A stretch of DNA of 64,000 nt, taken from contig JAJEKV010000639.1 in assembly GCA_021234155.1 (NCBI GenBank), forward strand, positions 1 through 64,000, written 5' to 3'. The notes under the pieces are model-generated. The model ran no database searches and was not told the DNA's origin. It saw nothing but the letters and a program-made list of their open reading frames with translations. The position numbers were made by a program, and so were the translations under genes. The DNA comes from Isoetes taiwanensis. Lineage: Eukaryota; Streptophyta; Lycopodiopsida; Isoetales; Isoetaceae. The stretch's first letter is position 1. The number at the start of each line of letters is the position of its first letter. Of this stretch, positions 25,509-35,905 are shown one piece after another.

Positions 25509-28500
25509 ATGCCCTGCCAACAAATAGGAATTGTGCCTCGCATGGTCTCACGGAATTGTTGGGGCTTCCCATGGCGTAAGGGAGATATTCTCAACCCGAT
25601 TCTTTGCGAGACATGGATCTCATCTTCCTCATGGAAACATGGGAGCATGCGGGACCACAGGATACCCGACTTGCCGAGGATACAAAGACTACTCAATCTT
25701 CAATGATTGCACAGAAAGCGGGGGCATGGGGGTTACTGCTACTACCTAGAACAACCTTGGCACAATCAATCTCCTTGTTCAAGACACTACTTTCCACATG
25801 CAGGAAGCAACTTCACATCCCACCTTTCGGATGTGGATAGGCTGGACCCCTATGTAGATCTATTTGATGACATACAACAAAGATAAGCGGTTGGACGATG
25901 TCATACTCCTTGGAGACTTCAATCGCGCGGGGTAGAACAACCCATGAGATTTGATCCTTGATCGATGATATATTGCAGTTGCATCCTGCAGAAGGAGCTT
26001 GGCCACGGACATCAGATGACAATCAGGTCACTTTCGCTATGGTCGGCCGGTTGCTTTTTGCTTTCTGCGGTATCTTTGACCCGGTAATGCGCAATGGACT
26101 AGCACAATGGCCTTCCACTCGCCAAGAGCACTTGTAGGCGGGGAAAACCGGGGCCCGGATCTAGTGTGGTGGACTATGTTTGGTGTGCCTGGCGAGGATA
26201 TGCATGTCGTCAAGCACTTTCGGTGGGAATAGCTAATAGGGATGAAGAGATCATTTCGAACCACTTACCACTTTACTTGAAGTTGGCTTGGCGGTGTTAT
26301 GCGAACCCTTGGTGCAACAACTCCTCACATGCCTGTTGCGATTGGATTATGAACATGCGAGGGGCTTATGCCCGGACATGCTTATAGATGACTTGGCAAA
26401 AATTTTGCAATATCCTACACTAGAGCAACAGACGGATTTTACCGATGTGATGTGCTTAGGGCCGCGGCAGAGAGGTGCTTTGGGATAAGCCACCCGCCGA
26501 TGGACCTCGGGAACACAACCTTCCCCGTAATCAATGGTTTGATGCGAGTGCAGGAACACAAACGGTGGCTCGCCAAGATCACGGACCACTTTTATGCCCA
26601 CATGCGGTCAGGACGGCAGCATCTTCCTTAAAGCTAAAGAAAGCGGGTACATTGCAAGCGCATCAAAGGAAATGTTTTACCTCACAGGCGTCATCGGACC
26701 TTCCGGCGAAGGGTTCTTGAAAGCAGTACAGCCCATAGGGAATATCACTCCCGGCGGTGGAACAATACTTGCAGCGACTATCACGACCCTCGGGGTGCAC
26801 ATGCGGCATTACCCTTGCAAGAAGACCCGGTCTTTGGAAATCGCAGTCCGGGCGTGGAACAAGGCTTGCGGCGTCTTGCCAATGGGAAAGCCCGGACTTG
26901 GATGGTATAGGCGAAATTGCTTAATTGGGCAGGGGTCGTCCATAATATGGTCGGTGACCGCCTTGTTCAACAAAGGCATTCTACGGGGAAGGTTTCATTT
27001 GCGATGGACCAATAGCGAGTTGTTCCCATATATAAGGCGGTGACCCGCGCCCAGCCAATTATCGAACAATCATGGTCGGTTAGGTGTTTGCAAAATTGCT
27101 TTGCGGGATTCTTGGCAGGTGATTTGGTCAAGGTAGAGGTGAGAGAGGTCGCGGGCCCTCACCGGTAGGGATTGAGACCACACTCAACCATTGACCACAT
27201 CTTCCACGCTATGAACTCGATTGAAGCGGCCGAGGGAACCGTCGGGATCTATATTGTTGCTTTGTGGATTTTGCGAAGGCGTTTGACACCGTGCCTCGGG
27301 AAAAACTATGGGCAAGAGCGCACCAGTTGGGGTTCCTGTAGATTTTGCAGAATGCAATTAATGTGACTATACGAAAGATGCTGGGGTCGGTTGCAGCGGA
27401 CAAGCCAACCATTTGATAGCAAGATCGGGGTTCTCGGGGATGCCCTCCTCCCCAACATTGTTTGGGCTTTACATTGATCAATTGAGAGAGTCGGGCTTGG
27501 CGATAATGGGGGCGATGGAGCTCACCTTCTCATCGTCATCGGGCCGGTTAATATATCCGATGATGTGGACCTCTCTTACACACCGGCGGACATGCGACAT
27601 CTCGATGCCCCGGACACATTGCCGCCAAGTGGACCGATATGCGCATCAACTTGGCCAAGACTAAGGTGGTTTTCATATCATCTTCACGTCGGTCGAGGGT
27701 CCCCTCCCGATTCTGAGGCTAAAATATGGAAGTTGCATCCACATACAAATATTTGGGAGTGGAGTTTCCTTCTACTATGCTGCTTGGGACACATCCATCT
27801 GGCTCTGAGTGACGGCATTTTGGAAGGCACTATATGCAATGCAAAACAATAGTCATAGAGCGGAGTTGTATGATTGGGCCCATCGATCCACGCTTTGTTC
27901 AAGGTCTTAGTGGAGCCTGTCCTTTTATCTGGGGGTGGAAGTATGGGGCTCAGTAGTATCACTTGCTACTTGGAATGACTTGGGCGGGTCGAGAGAAAGC
28001 CTTCTTAGTCACGAGCACTAGGGGTGAAGTCCACAGTCCCATATCAAATTCTCTTGCAAAAGACAGGATTCTTGCCTCTTCTTGGGCGGCCCTTGATCGC
28101 CACATTGTCTATTTTCGAAGGTGGTCAATATGGGCGATGCTGCGTCTCCCTAAACTAGCTTATATCATGGCAATGGAGCCGCGCCCTCAAATTTCTTTGG
28201 AGGGAAAAAGAGCTCAATGGTTGGCTAGATGGAATGTGCGAGCACGAGGGGCATACATGTGCAAGCAGGCGGTCGCCATAGCTTGAGGCAATATCTTGGA
28301 CGATTGCTTCCTCGGCAAGCTTTGGGATGCCAATGCCCTTGAGCAGTCAAGACAAAGACACACTACCGGCCACATAAATCCCACATTGGAACGAGGCCCG
28401 CAATGCTACACGTGGTACCCACTTGCCCATGAAACTCGAGACTCATTGCCTCCATTCGCCACGGGGGCACATCATCTTCGGGTGAGGAGATGGCGGATGG

Positions 28501-28770
28501 ATTGGTGAGCCACGCCCGGGGCGAGCTCTGTCAATGCTGCCAAATGGGAGTCATTGAGGATGAATCTCATACCCTTCAAAGGTGCCCGGCATATGATCAA
28601 ATTCCGGACCACGATATCTTCGAGTTGGTGGGGCACGGCCCGGCCGTTACATGTGACATTAAAGACAAAGCATCCGTGCGGGTCTTTGGGATCATATCTT
28701 CGGGGAGGTTATGGACATGCGAGATCAGCTATGTCCTCGGGCACACACTTGACATGTATATAAACATTGA
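25509..28770 (+). pseudogene. LINE ORF2 (endonuclease, RT, zinc-finger-like C-terminus)
   Basis: Broken polyprotein of a non-LTR retrotransposon. The endonuclease part shows DLIFLMETWEHAG (about 25606), DVILLGDFNRAG (about 25889) and SSVVDYVWCAWRG (about 26161). The RT part shows CFVDFAKAFDTVPREKLWA (about 27258), GMPSSPTLFGLYIDQL (about 27437) and a damaged active site ISDDVDL (about 27551). The C-terminus has C-x-C-C...H...C in CQCCQMGVIEDESHTLQRC (28529-28585). The KAFDTVPR and SPTLFGLYID motifs differ from the usual flowering-plant L1 RT (KAYD, YADD) and recall LINE clades of algae and non-seed plants. Frames change many times, so no intact protein is made. Confidence 0.75.
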
Positions 28771-28912
28771 TGTATACTTATGCGGTTTGACAACATTCTT
28801 ATGCGCCACGGTTTTCCCTCGAAAACCCTCGAGTGAGGGGTTTTTAACGGACGGTAATAAGTTTCTTTGCGCTCCTTATGGGTCCCATAGGCCGATTGGC
28901 CTCAGTGGACGA

Positions 28913-28937
28913 TAAAAAATCATTCTCATTCTCATTC
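28913..28937 (+). repeat. LINE 3' tail of A-run and CATTCT units
   Basis: The LINE ends with a short A6 run and then three CATTCT-type repeats before the target duplication TTATT. A simple-repeat tail instead of long poly(A) occurs in several LINE clades. Confidence 0.65.
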
Positions 28938-28942
28938 TTATT

Positions 28943-29176
28943 GCTTAAAATTTGCTCTTGCTAAAAACTATTCTGTTAGTTTGTATTATTCTGATGAGTA
29001 TATGATTCTTTCGCATACTTTTATGATATTTGTTTAATACTCTTTTGAACAAGGATTTTTTCTTTTCTTTGCATTATCCAAGTCTTTGGCTTAGTTGTAG
29101 TTAACACCTGGCTATTTCTAAGACTGCCAATTGGTCTTTAAGTTCCCTTCGGGTATGGTAAGACAATAGTCTAGGC
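28943..29176 (+). repeat. Right pseudo-LTR, remainder after the LINE
   Basis: Continues the pseudo-LTR from the TTATT site and matches 17207-17441, including TTCTGATGAGTATATG and TTGCATTATCCAAGTC. It ends at AGTCTAGGC, the same end point as the left copy, and is followed by a T18 run. Confidence 0.75.
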
Positions 29177-29480
29177 CTTAGTTTTTTTTTTTTTTTTTTA
29201 AGTTTCGCGTAAAGTTTTTTAAAATCAAGGTTTAAACTACGCCGAAAAATTTCCGATGCCGAATTTTTTTTTTTCCATAGTTTTGACGTATTATACTTCA
29301 AATTAGTGGCGTATTATTCGAATAATACGTATTGAGTATAAAACATATACAATATTGAACCTATCCCTGTAACACACTGCTACTTCAAAACATCCTAGGG
29401 TGTTACTAGGATGTTATCGAATGGACGATTTTGATCGATTTTGATGGTGATCGGATGGCCCAAAACTCTCGGGGCAGTGT
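29177..29480. repeat. T-rich junction and AT-rich spacer
   Basis: A T18 run, then GCCGAATTTTTTTTTTTT-type sequence similar to 10937-10992 on the other side of the PLE, then AT-rich sequence including GTATTATTCGAATAATACGT (29309-29328), a near-perfect palindrome. No gene seen. Confidence 0.45.
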
Positions 29481-29644
29481 GTTAAGGGAGATAACGCCCT
29501 GGCCCTCGAGCGTTCACCATAAAAAAAAAAATTCGGCATGGCCAAAATGGCTCGGGCGTGCTACGCACGCCCTCGCCATTTTGGCCATGCCTCAATTTTT
29601 TTTATGGTAACGCCCTCGGCCCAGGGCGTTATCTACCCCTTAAC
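29481..29644. repeat. Foldback element A, copy 1 (long hairpin)
   Basis: Nearly the entire 164 bp is an inverted repeat. The left arm runs GTTAAGGGAGATAACGCCC, then CACCATAAAAAAAAAAA, then CGGCATGGCCAAAATGG. The right arm is its complement, ending GGGCGTTATCTACCCCTTAAC. The tip is GCGTGCTACGCACGC. It looks like a small non-autonomous foldback or MITE. No protein is encoded. Confidence 0.75.
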
Positions 29645-30143
29645 GCACCGGTCCTCGTGTTTACATGGTCAGATTTAATATGGACCATTGCCTTGACATC
29701 TGTTATCATCTAATAACGTGGCTGTGGTTGAAAGTTTCGGAGATGTCCTGTAACACTCTAGAGAATACCTTCGCCCTGTTTCTGCAAACCTCAAAACACG
29801 CTAGGGATTTCCATTCGCTCTGTACCTGCAAAGCTCCAATGGCCTAAAAACTCAAAAAGAAAGGGCGAGGGGAAGATCCTTGCAGGAGAGGATCCGTTGC
29901 GGCAAGCCTTTTCCGTGAAGCCGCGGACCAAAGCTCCATAGCTGCAACCCCTAAAACGGCTCCATACCTACAATCACTAAAGCTCGCAATCTTTGAAGCT
30001 TTGAGCCGAAAAAACTCTCAAATCTTGCCGAAATGCGGGATCGAAGAAAAAACAATCTATTAACCTTCTTTGGAATGTAACCTTCAACCTCACGAAGCTT
30101 TCAATGGAACTTCGTCATCGAAGCGAGTAGTGCCGGATCGGTC
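29645..30143. other. No recognised gene
   Basis: Moderate GC sequence with several scattered AAAGCTCCAT-like words (29833, 29930) and short ORFs without domains. Confidence 0.4.
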
Positions 30144-30281
30144 GTTAAGGGAGATAATGCCACGCTCTCGGGCATTAGCTCATAAAATTCTTGGCATGGA
30201 GCCGCGCACGCCTTCGCCATTTTGGCCATGCCTCAATTGTTTTTTTGGTAACACCCTCTGGCCAGGGCGTTATCTACACCA
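30144..30281. repeat. Foldback element A, copy 2 (degraded)
   Basis: Starts GTTAAGGGAGATAATGCC and ends CCAGGGCGTTATCTACACC, with the central CGCCATTTTGGCCATGCC of copy 1. The left arm is shortened, so it would fold less well than copy 1. Confidence 0.65.
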
Positions 30282-30488
30282 TCGCCCACTTTTCTAGCCT
30301 GATTTGCAGATCAGATGATTTCTGCAGAGTAAGCATCATCAGAGTTATAGTTATATGCTAGAACTGCCAGAAAATAATTCATGCCATCTTGAGTGATGAA
30401 GAAAATGCCATGGGTAGCATCGTTTGTAGCGGATACGTTGCCTGAGAACGGAATGGCGCAACCTCTCAACCCATTGTCTAGGTCTAAG

Positions 30489-30840
30489 GGTGCTTTCCCA
30501 TGGGCAGAAAACCTCTAGGTTTACTGAAGGTCTGGTCTGCTTTTCCGATGTTCCCATGAGCTGAGAACCGGAGTGGCTGAGGTTAAGAACCTCATTTAGA
30601 AAATAATCCCGACGAATACTTTTGGACCTGGGCCTGACCTCATCCAGGTCCTGCCATCCATGCTTTTAAATGGGCGAAAAACCTCAGGTTTCTTGGAAGG
30701 TCCGGATCTGCTATTCCGATGTTCCCATGAGGTAAGAACATGAGTGGCTGAGGTTAATAACCTCATTTGGAAAGTAATCCCGAGGATTACTTTTGGACCT
30801 GGATCTGACCTCATCCAGGTCCGTTCGTCCATGGAAAAGC
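30489..30840. repeat. Tandem repeat of about 175 bp, two units
   Basis: Unit 1 (about 30489-30662) and unit 2 (about 30663-30840) share TTCCGATGTTCCCATGAG, GAGTGGCTGAGGTTAA, CTTTTGGACCTGG and CTGACCTCATCCAGGTCC. Each unit contains small inverted pairs such as GAGGTTAAGAACCTC and GGACCTGG/CCAGGTCC. Open frames across it are repeat-derived and show no domain. Confidence 0.65.
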
Positions 30841-33418
30841 ACCCTAACATATAGCCGATGTTGTATATGCTCTGATTGAGCCCGTATTGAAGATGTTGAA
30901 GAGATGGATTTACAAAGATTAGAATGCAAAAAAAGCTACAGAGCCTGCCATTATTCTCAATGGTTTAAATATGCTTTCAACTATTAAGTTGAAGAAATTG
31001 AATAGATGGAGTTGCAAAAATTAGATAGGGAAACAAAGGCATACGGTGCTGCAATTGCCACTTTTTTTGCTCATTCAATTTCCAATGGTCTAAATATGCC
31101 ACCTACACCTATTTTGAGTAGCATATTTGACCAAAGAAACGTGATGGTTTAGGTATCTTTTGTGTAGATAGATAGCTCCAACGACTTTGATTTGGACATT
31201 ATCATACTGAACACATCCTCAAAAAAATTCTGTCTTTCTAGACTCCAAGTTATGATTGGCATTTTAAGTCACTTAGATGCCTAGGTTTTACGCTTGCTAG
31301 TAGGCTTTTCAAAAGCTCCAAAATCTGTATACTTATATTCTAAGATAGGTCAATAGAATTTGTTATACAATTGCCCCAAACGTTAGTTGTTATCCCAGGC
31401 ATTGGTGAATTTTACATGTGTTTAATCAAATTTGGGAGGAATTAATTGGATGGAGAAAATAGCTCTCCAGGTTCTGTACTCTTTATTTTTAACATCTAGT
31501 TGCTTGGCGGGTGCTCCATGGAAATTGAGAAAAATCATAATTTTTGTGGGCAAAAGTTTCTCCGACATAAACAAAGAGCTGTATCATCAAAATCACATGA
31601 TCACTTTTTCTAATCTATTTTTTGTTAGCCCTAGATGAGTGGGTTTGTCCACCAATAGACTGCGATTACAATCAATGGGGTAAAATTGTGGCTCGATGCA
31701 AAAGTTGCAGATTGAAGATGTTTCTGTAAAATTAAAGCTCCTTAGTGCTGAGTCTACTTGCTCTGAGACTCAAATCGTAAATTGCCGCACCTGTTGGTTG
31801 CACCTTGAGCAGTTCTTTTGAAAGATCTGGCCCTGCTTACTGCAACTTCAAGTTGTTTGAAGTTATGGTGACCACCTCGTAGCCGGGACTACTTAAGAAT
31901 TTCCTCTGTTTGCTCATCGGCCTAGTTCTCTTGGGCTCCACATTTTTGTCAGTCGTTGCATTAGGGATATTGGATGATGGTAACCCTTTTTTCTTAGTGT
32001 ATATAATGGTTGGAACCATTTCTTTTTTCTAACCAACTTATTTAATGGTTCGAATTATTGTCTTTTTTTAACTGGCTTTCCTGCTGGTACCTATTGTCCA
32101 AGGGCTATTGTCTGTTGCTACCATGATACCCCAGTGCTTCAATTCTCTTCTTGCTATCATGTCCATGACTTCTCCCTCAGTCCTGGATGAGCCTAATAAC
32201 CAATCATAGGAAACAATAGCGCCTAGCTAGGGAATTATAAATCCATGGTCTACCATTCTTACGTTGAATGCAATCTGATTAGGCTCTAAGCTATTATTAT
32301 TCAGCTAAGTTACCATTCTTTGGTAAAACTTAATGTTTCCATCATATCGCATCGATCCGAGCCATCGGATCGCCATTCTGGGAAGGGACGAGCTACTATA
32401 TCAGGCCATTTCCTCTTTCGGACCGGTTATCGGCGTCTTCTCACAGCAGCTCTTCTTCCATTCTCGTTGCTTCCCTCCCTTCCCGCCCTGTTGCGTGGGG
32501 GCATGAGTCTTTTTCATTTATGTTTCTTGTTCATGCACTCTTTGTTGTTCTCCACCTTGGGTGTTGTTATTATCATGTTTTTTTTTTCATCGGCATCATG
32601 CCGCATCATTCTCCACCTGCGGGTGATGCTGTTTATTTCCACCTCGAGGATGATGCATGGTTCTCCACCCGTTGGGTGATGCTTTTCCAAAGAGCCCAAA
32701 CCAAGGTTATACCACAACAATACTCTTAAACTAGGCATCTTTGACATTAAGACTTCCCTGCACTATCTCAAATAATCACAGTTCAAACTCATAAATAAGT
32801 CGAACAAAAGAAATGTTTGCGGCGGCCTTGCGCAATAATTTTCTTGTCTATATAATAAACTTTATTGGATACTTATTGTGTTGTGTGGACATTAAACAAC
32901 TCGCGATATAATATATATAATATGCCACTTCAACTCCCAAGGCATAATTCAGGAACTTGATGGACTGCTTTAAAGTCAATAAAGATGAAGCTAGATACTG
33001 GAGACCACAATTTGTTTTCTGTTAGCTATATTTGGAATGCCTTGCTATATGTGAACCTTCAAAATTAATTAATAAATTTAAACTTTCATTGATTCCATTT
33101 TCCGGTATAGGACACTATTTTTTAGTTGTCATGGCTATTTGGAACCTAAGTGGATCTACATCAAGTTCCATATATAATAAAACTATGATTTTTACAACAA
33201 ATTTAAAGATCACAAAATTTATGGGTTCTACATATTAGATCCATCCATGGAGCACATACATCAATTGATCTCTCGCAATGAAAACCATTTTAAGTCAATT
33301 TAGTTTTATTTTCTCAAGCTTTTCGAGGATCTAAGAGGATAAATATAATTTACGTCATGGATTTCATTATAATTTTCTTTGAAATACTTGAATGATGTTT
33401 TACACAATTTTAAAGTCA
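30841..33418. other. AT-rich stretch without a recognised gene
   Basis: About 2.6 kb with only short ORFs on either strand. The one structured part is the hairpin cluster at 32540-32690. The rest could be intergenic sequence or the region downstream of the GH3 fragment. Confidence 0.5.
32540..32690. repeat. Cluster of four small CCACC/GGGTG hairpins
   Basis: Four short inverted pairs follow one another: CCACCTTGGGTG, CCACCTGCGGGTGATG, CCACCTCGAGGATGATG and CCACCCGTTGGGTGATG. Three of the four are preceded by TTCTCCACC. The spacing varies, so this is a cluster rather than a strict tandem array. Confidence 0.55.
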
Positions 33419-34345
33419 CTAAGATAGGCTATAAAATCTCTCAGCAACTCCTTCTTGAAGTAGCTTGATCAACTTAGGAGAGGTGATGATCCTAGGCATT
33501 TTGTATTGACTAAAAGAAGTTCCATTGCTGATGGATAGCTCAATAAGTCGTTTCAACGTGCCTGGCTTAAGGATGCATAACTCAAGGCGCTCTATAGCAT
33601 TGACAGATCGAGATCCCCTGTAGCCAGGATCAACAAAACTTGTGTCCAATGTCGTACAACATTGTTGGAACAAGTTATTTTTGTTTGGGATATTGCAAGG
33701 GTCTTTCATCTCCCAAAAGATGACATAATGACTTGGGTTTGTGGAACGATCAACACAGCTGGTGTAGTCCGCAAGTTCAAGGGAAGTATTTTGAAAGTGG
33801 GAGGAAGCCTTCTCAACAGCAAGCCGCAAGTCGTTCTCATTGTTCTTGTCAACATTAACTGCGAGGACGACGTCCTTTCGACGTACATACGAAAATTGTG
33901 GGGAATTGTTATAGAAGCCCACAACTTGAACAACATCCCCAAGGCGATATCTATACAGACCTGAGAGAGCAATGGTTGGTGAGTTCTAGGTGTAAACTAG
34001 AAATATTGCCAGAGAAAAAGAATGAACACTCACCAGCATAAGTTGTGATAACTATCTCGTACTCATGACCAACTTTCACTTCACACAAAGAAACAGTTGG
34101 ACCACCATATCGAGGGGTGTGAACTCATAGTAAGCAAAGCTAGGCACAACAGTGAAAACCGCGTTCTCAGGAGTATACTTGGGATTCACATTGACACCAA
34201 TCCAGCTTTCAGAAGCACCATAGTCACCAGCAACAAGCGGAAGGGAGCCAGCATAATGCCTCATTTTAGGGAGGTAAGGCATCATAACACCGGTCATGAT
34301 GGAGTAGACATACTTGGCGTTGGGCGAGCAGCGGAATGATGTTAT
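33419..34345 (-). pseudogene. GH3: GH3 acyl-acid amido synthetase, C-terminal part, with intron
   Basis: GH3 enzymes adenylate a plant hormone acid (auxin, jasmonate or a benzoate) and conjugate it to an amino acid in the cytosol. Two minus-strand exons are seen. The upstream one (34345 to 34034) encodes NAKYVYSIMTG, RHYAGSLPLVAGDYGASESW and VGHEYEIVITTYAG. After a 73 bp GT-AG intron (33961-34033) the last exon (33960 to 33419) encodes LYRYRLGDVVQVVGFYNNSP, DKNNENDLRLAVEKA and SFSQYKMPR, and ends ERFYSLS-stop. These are conserved GH3 motifs in the correct order. Two one-base disturbances lie near 34120 and 34325. The N-terminal half (about 300 residues) is missing, and sequence before 34350 is unrelated. 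It is probably a pseudogene or truncated gene; a sequencing error at the frameshifts cannot be excluded. Confidence 0.8.
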
Positions 34346-35640
34346 AGAATCCGTTAGAGCACTCGCTCCAGACCAGGCAAGGGCGGGTCAGGCCGGGCGG
34401 AGGACATATCTGGCGTCGCGGGACGGGGGTCAGCGTGACAGCCTCGGCTTTCAAACTCGAGGTCCTCTGCCCGGCTTTTTCCCATTCCTTTTCCAAAGTG
34501 GCAAATGCCTCCACTATCTTTGTAGACAAAAAGCGAGTTTATGAAAAAATACATCTCTCTCTCTCTCTCCGTGGATGAGGCCACATAGCGAGATGGTAGT
34601 ACATTGCATGCCTTGGATTTGAACACGGTATCACATCATCCGGGCTGCAACCATATAATGCCCTTTTTTTTTTTTGCTTATTCGGATCTTCATTCTTGAA
34701 CAAGATTGTCGTTGCTGTTCAGGTTTAGCCCTCCCTTCGCTGAATTCCTTGCCCAAAGTATAAAATTCGAGGATCCTACCACCCACTGGAGCGGAAATTC
34801 CTGTCATTCAAGCCGGCGTGATCTATTAGAATCAACTGTAAGTATTACCCAATGAAGTTTGCGGTGCATTTGATGTAAATGGTGTTTATTGACAAGCGGG
34901 GAAGCTTTGTATATATATCAAGCATAACTTATTCAACTCTAAACTAACGTATAAGTTGCAGATTGGATTTGATTCAAGAATACTTAATTTTGTTTTAAAG
35001 CTCAAGCCCTTCGCCAACCTTGATGCATGCTTGGCAGCAATTTGGTATAGGGTGGGGGTCTAAGGCTAGCAAATCCTTTGAAAATGGAGCCATTTGTTCT
35101 TCCCTTTACTAGTCCCGAGCTGCAAAAAGTTGAAGAAGAGTTGGGAGTTAAAAATGATGTATGTGATCAGAAATATGTGTGAGAAAATGCATGTTATGAG
35201 CCTACCTAAGGGAGAGAAACTGTAACAGCTCTGCAGTAAGGATGGGTGCACGTGTCCCCCATCGCTATTCTTTGAATATCGGGCTCAATATCAGCATGAG
35301 TTATGAGAGGCGAGGCAAGCTCACGAAGATTTCACATCCATTACGCCGCAAGGTTATTTCTTTGCGGATACTCGGTTGGGGAATTGATCCTCGGATTTCT
35401 TCCGGTGTCTCGATTTGCACCTCATGCGCATTTTGGGTCATAGACTCGAACTGTGCTATCACATTAGCCTCGTTGCTTGAGATGGCGAAGGCATCTTGAT
35501 TCAGCGGGGAGTATGTACCCACCAGGTAGTAATAGAATTGATTTTTATCGTCCCACTAAACAAATCCGCGGTTCGCGGACAAAGAAGTGATAGGATTTGT
35601 GACAACCGGCTGCCCTTTTATAGTCGCAGAAGGTTCAAAC
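34346..35640. other. No recognised gene upstream of the GH3 fragment
   Basis: Contains a GC-rich stretch (34360-34480), a CT microsatellite (34554-34569) and a T14 run (34661-34674). A minus-strand frame at 35301-35522 (MGTYSPLNQDAFAISSNEAN...) has coding-like composition but no domain I can name. None of it continues the GH3 protein. Confidence 0.45.
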
Positions 35641-35650
35641 AATTCCAATA

Positions 35651-35752
35651 AGGTGTAGATAACGTCCCGGCCTTGGCGTTCATCGAGCAAAAATTTTCGG
35701 GCCATGTGGCCATGGCCAAAATGGCTCGGGCCCTTAACGCCCTGGTTCGAGG
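35651..35752. repeat. Foldback element A, partial copy 3
   Basis: Carries GTGTAGATAACGTCCCGG, then GGCCATGGCCAAAATGGCTCG and CCTTAACGCCCTGG, which are pieces of the arms and centre of the hairpin at 29481-29644. It is rearranged and no longer a full inverted repeat. Confidence 0.55.
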
Positions 35753-35824
35753 GTTTGCATAACAGAGAGAGCGTGCTGGACTGGAATACCTGACGATGGA
35801 TACAGCCGGAAAAGAGGAGAAAAT

Positions 35825-35905
35825 TCATGATCAGAGTCAGGGAATTGAACCCTGCTTTCAAGACCACTTCTCTGTTGCTAAGCCCCTTTGAGCCACCCGT
35901 GATAC
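35825..35905 (-). repeat. tRNA-like RNA polymerase III promoter, possible SINE head
   Basis: On the minus strand a B-box GGTTCAATTCC (35841-35851) lies about 45 nt downstream of an A-box-like TGGCTCAAAGGGGC (35882-35895). The B-box is flanked by CAGG/CCTG, giving a T-arm-like stem. The acceptor stem and anticodon arm are not convincing, so this is a tRNA-derived SINE head or tRNA relic rather than a working tRNA gene. Confidence 0.4.

Larger units (their letters stand above)
22590..28937 (+). mobile_element. LINE retrotransposon inserted in the PLE pseudo-LTR
   Basis: The insertion interrupts sequence that is continuous at 17195-17225. It is flanked by TTATT at 22585-22589 and 28938-28942. 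It has LINE order: tandem 5' monomers, a GC-rich region where ORF1 would lie, ORF2 with apurinic-type endonuclease, RT and a C-terminal zinc-finger-like motif, and a short AT-rich tail of CATTCT units. The GC-rich interior contrasts sharply with the AT-rich host element. All ORFs are broken. Confidence 0.78.
11040..29176 (+). mobile_element. Penelope-like retroelement with pseudo-LTRs, carrying nested insertions
   Basis: Two long direct repeats flank a reverse transcriptase gene. The left copy is 11040-11562 plus 16746-17441. The right copy is 21533-22584 plus 28943-29176. Both start TTAGGTTACTTGTGG and end GTCTAGGC. The ends are not TG...CA, and no PBS or PPT is visible. The RT between them (17565-21403) has PLE-type motifs rather than LTR-retrotransposon ones. 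Tandem or partly tandem copies that form pseudo-LTRs are a known property of Penelope-like elements. The left pseudo-LTR contains a 5.2 kb block absent from the right, and the right contains a 6.35 kb LINE. Without these the element would be about 6.6 kb. Confidence 0.72.

Noticed and set aside
30351-30929. Overlapping minus-strand ORFs as a gene with internal repeats
   Set aside because: The peptide repeat simply mirrors the 175 bp DNA tandem repeat and hairpins; no domain or splice signals.
35825-35905. Functional tRNA gene
   Set aside because: A- and B-box-like words are present, but acceptor stem and anticodon arm do not pair.
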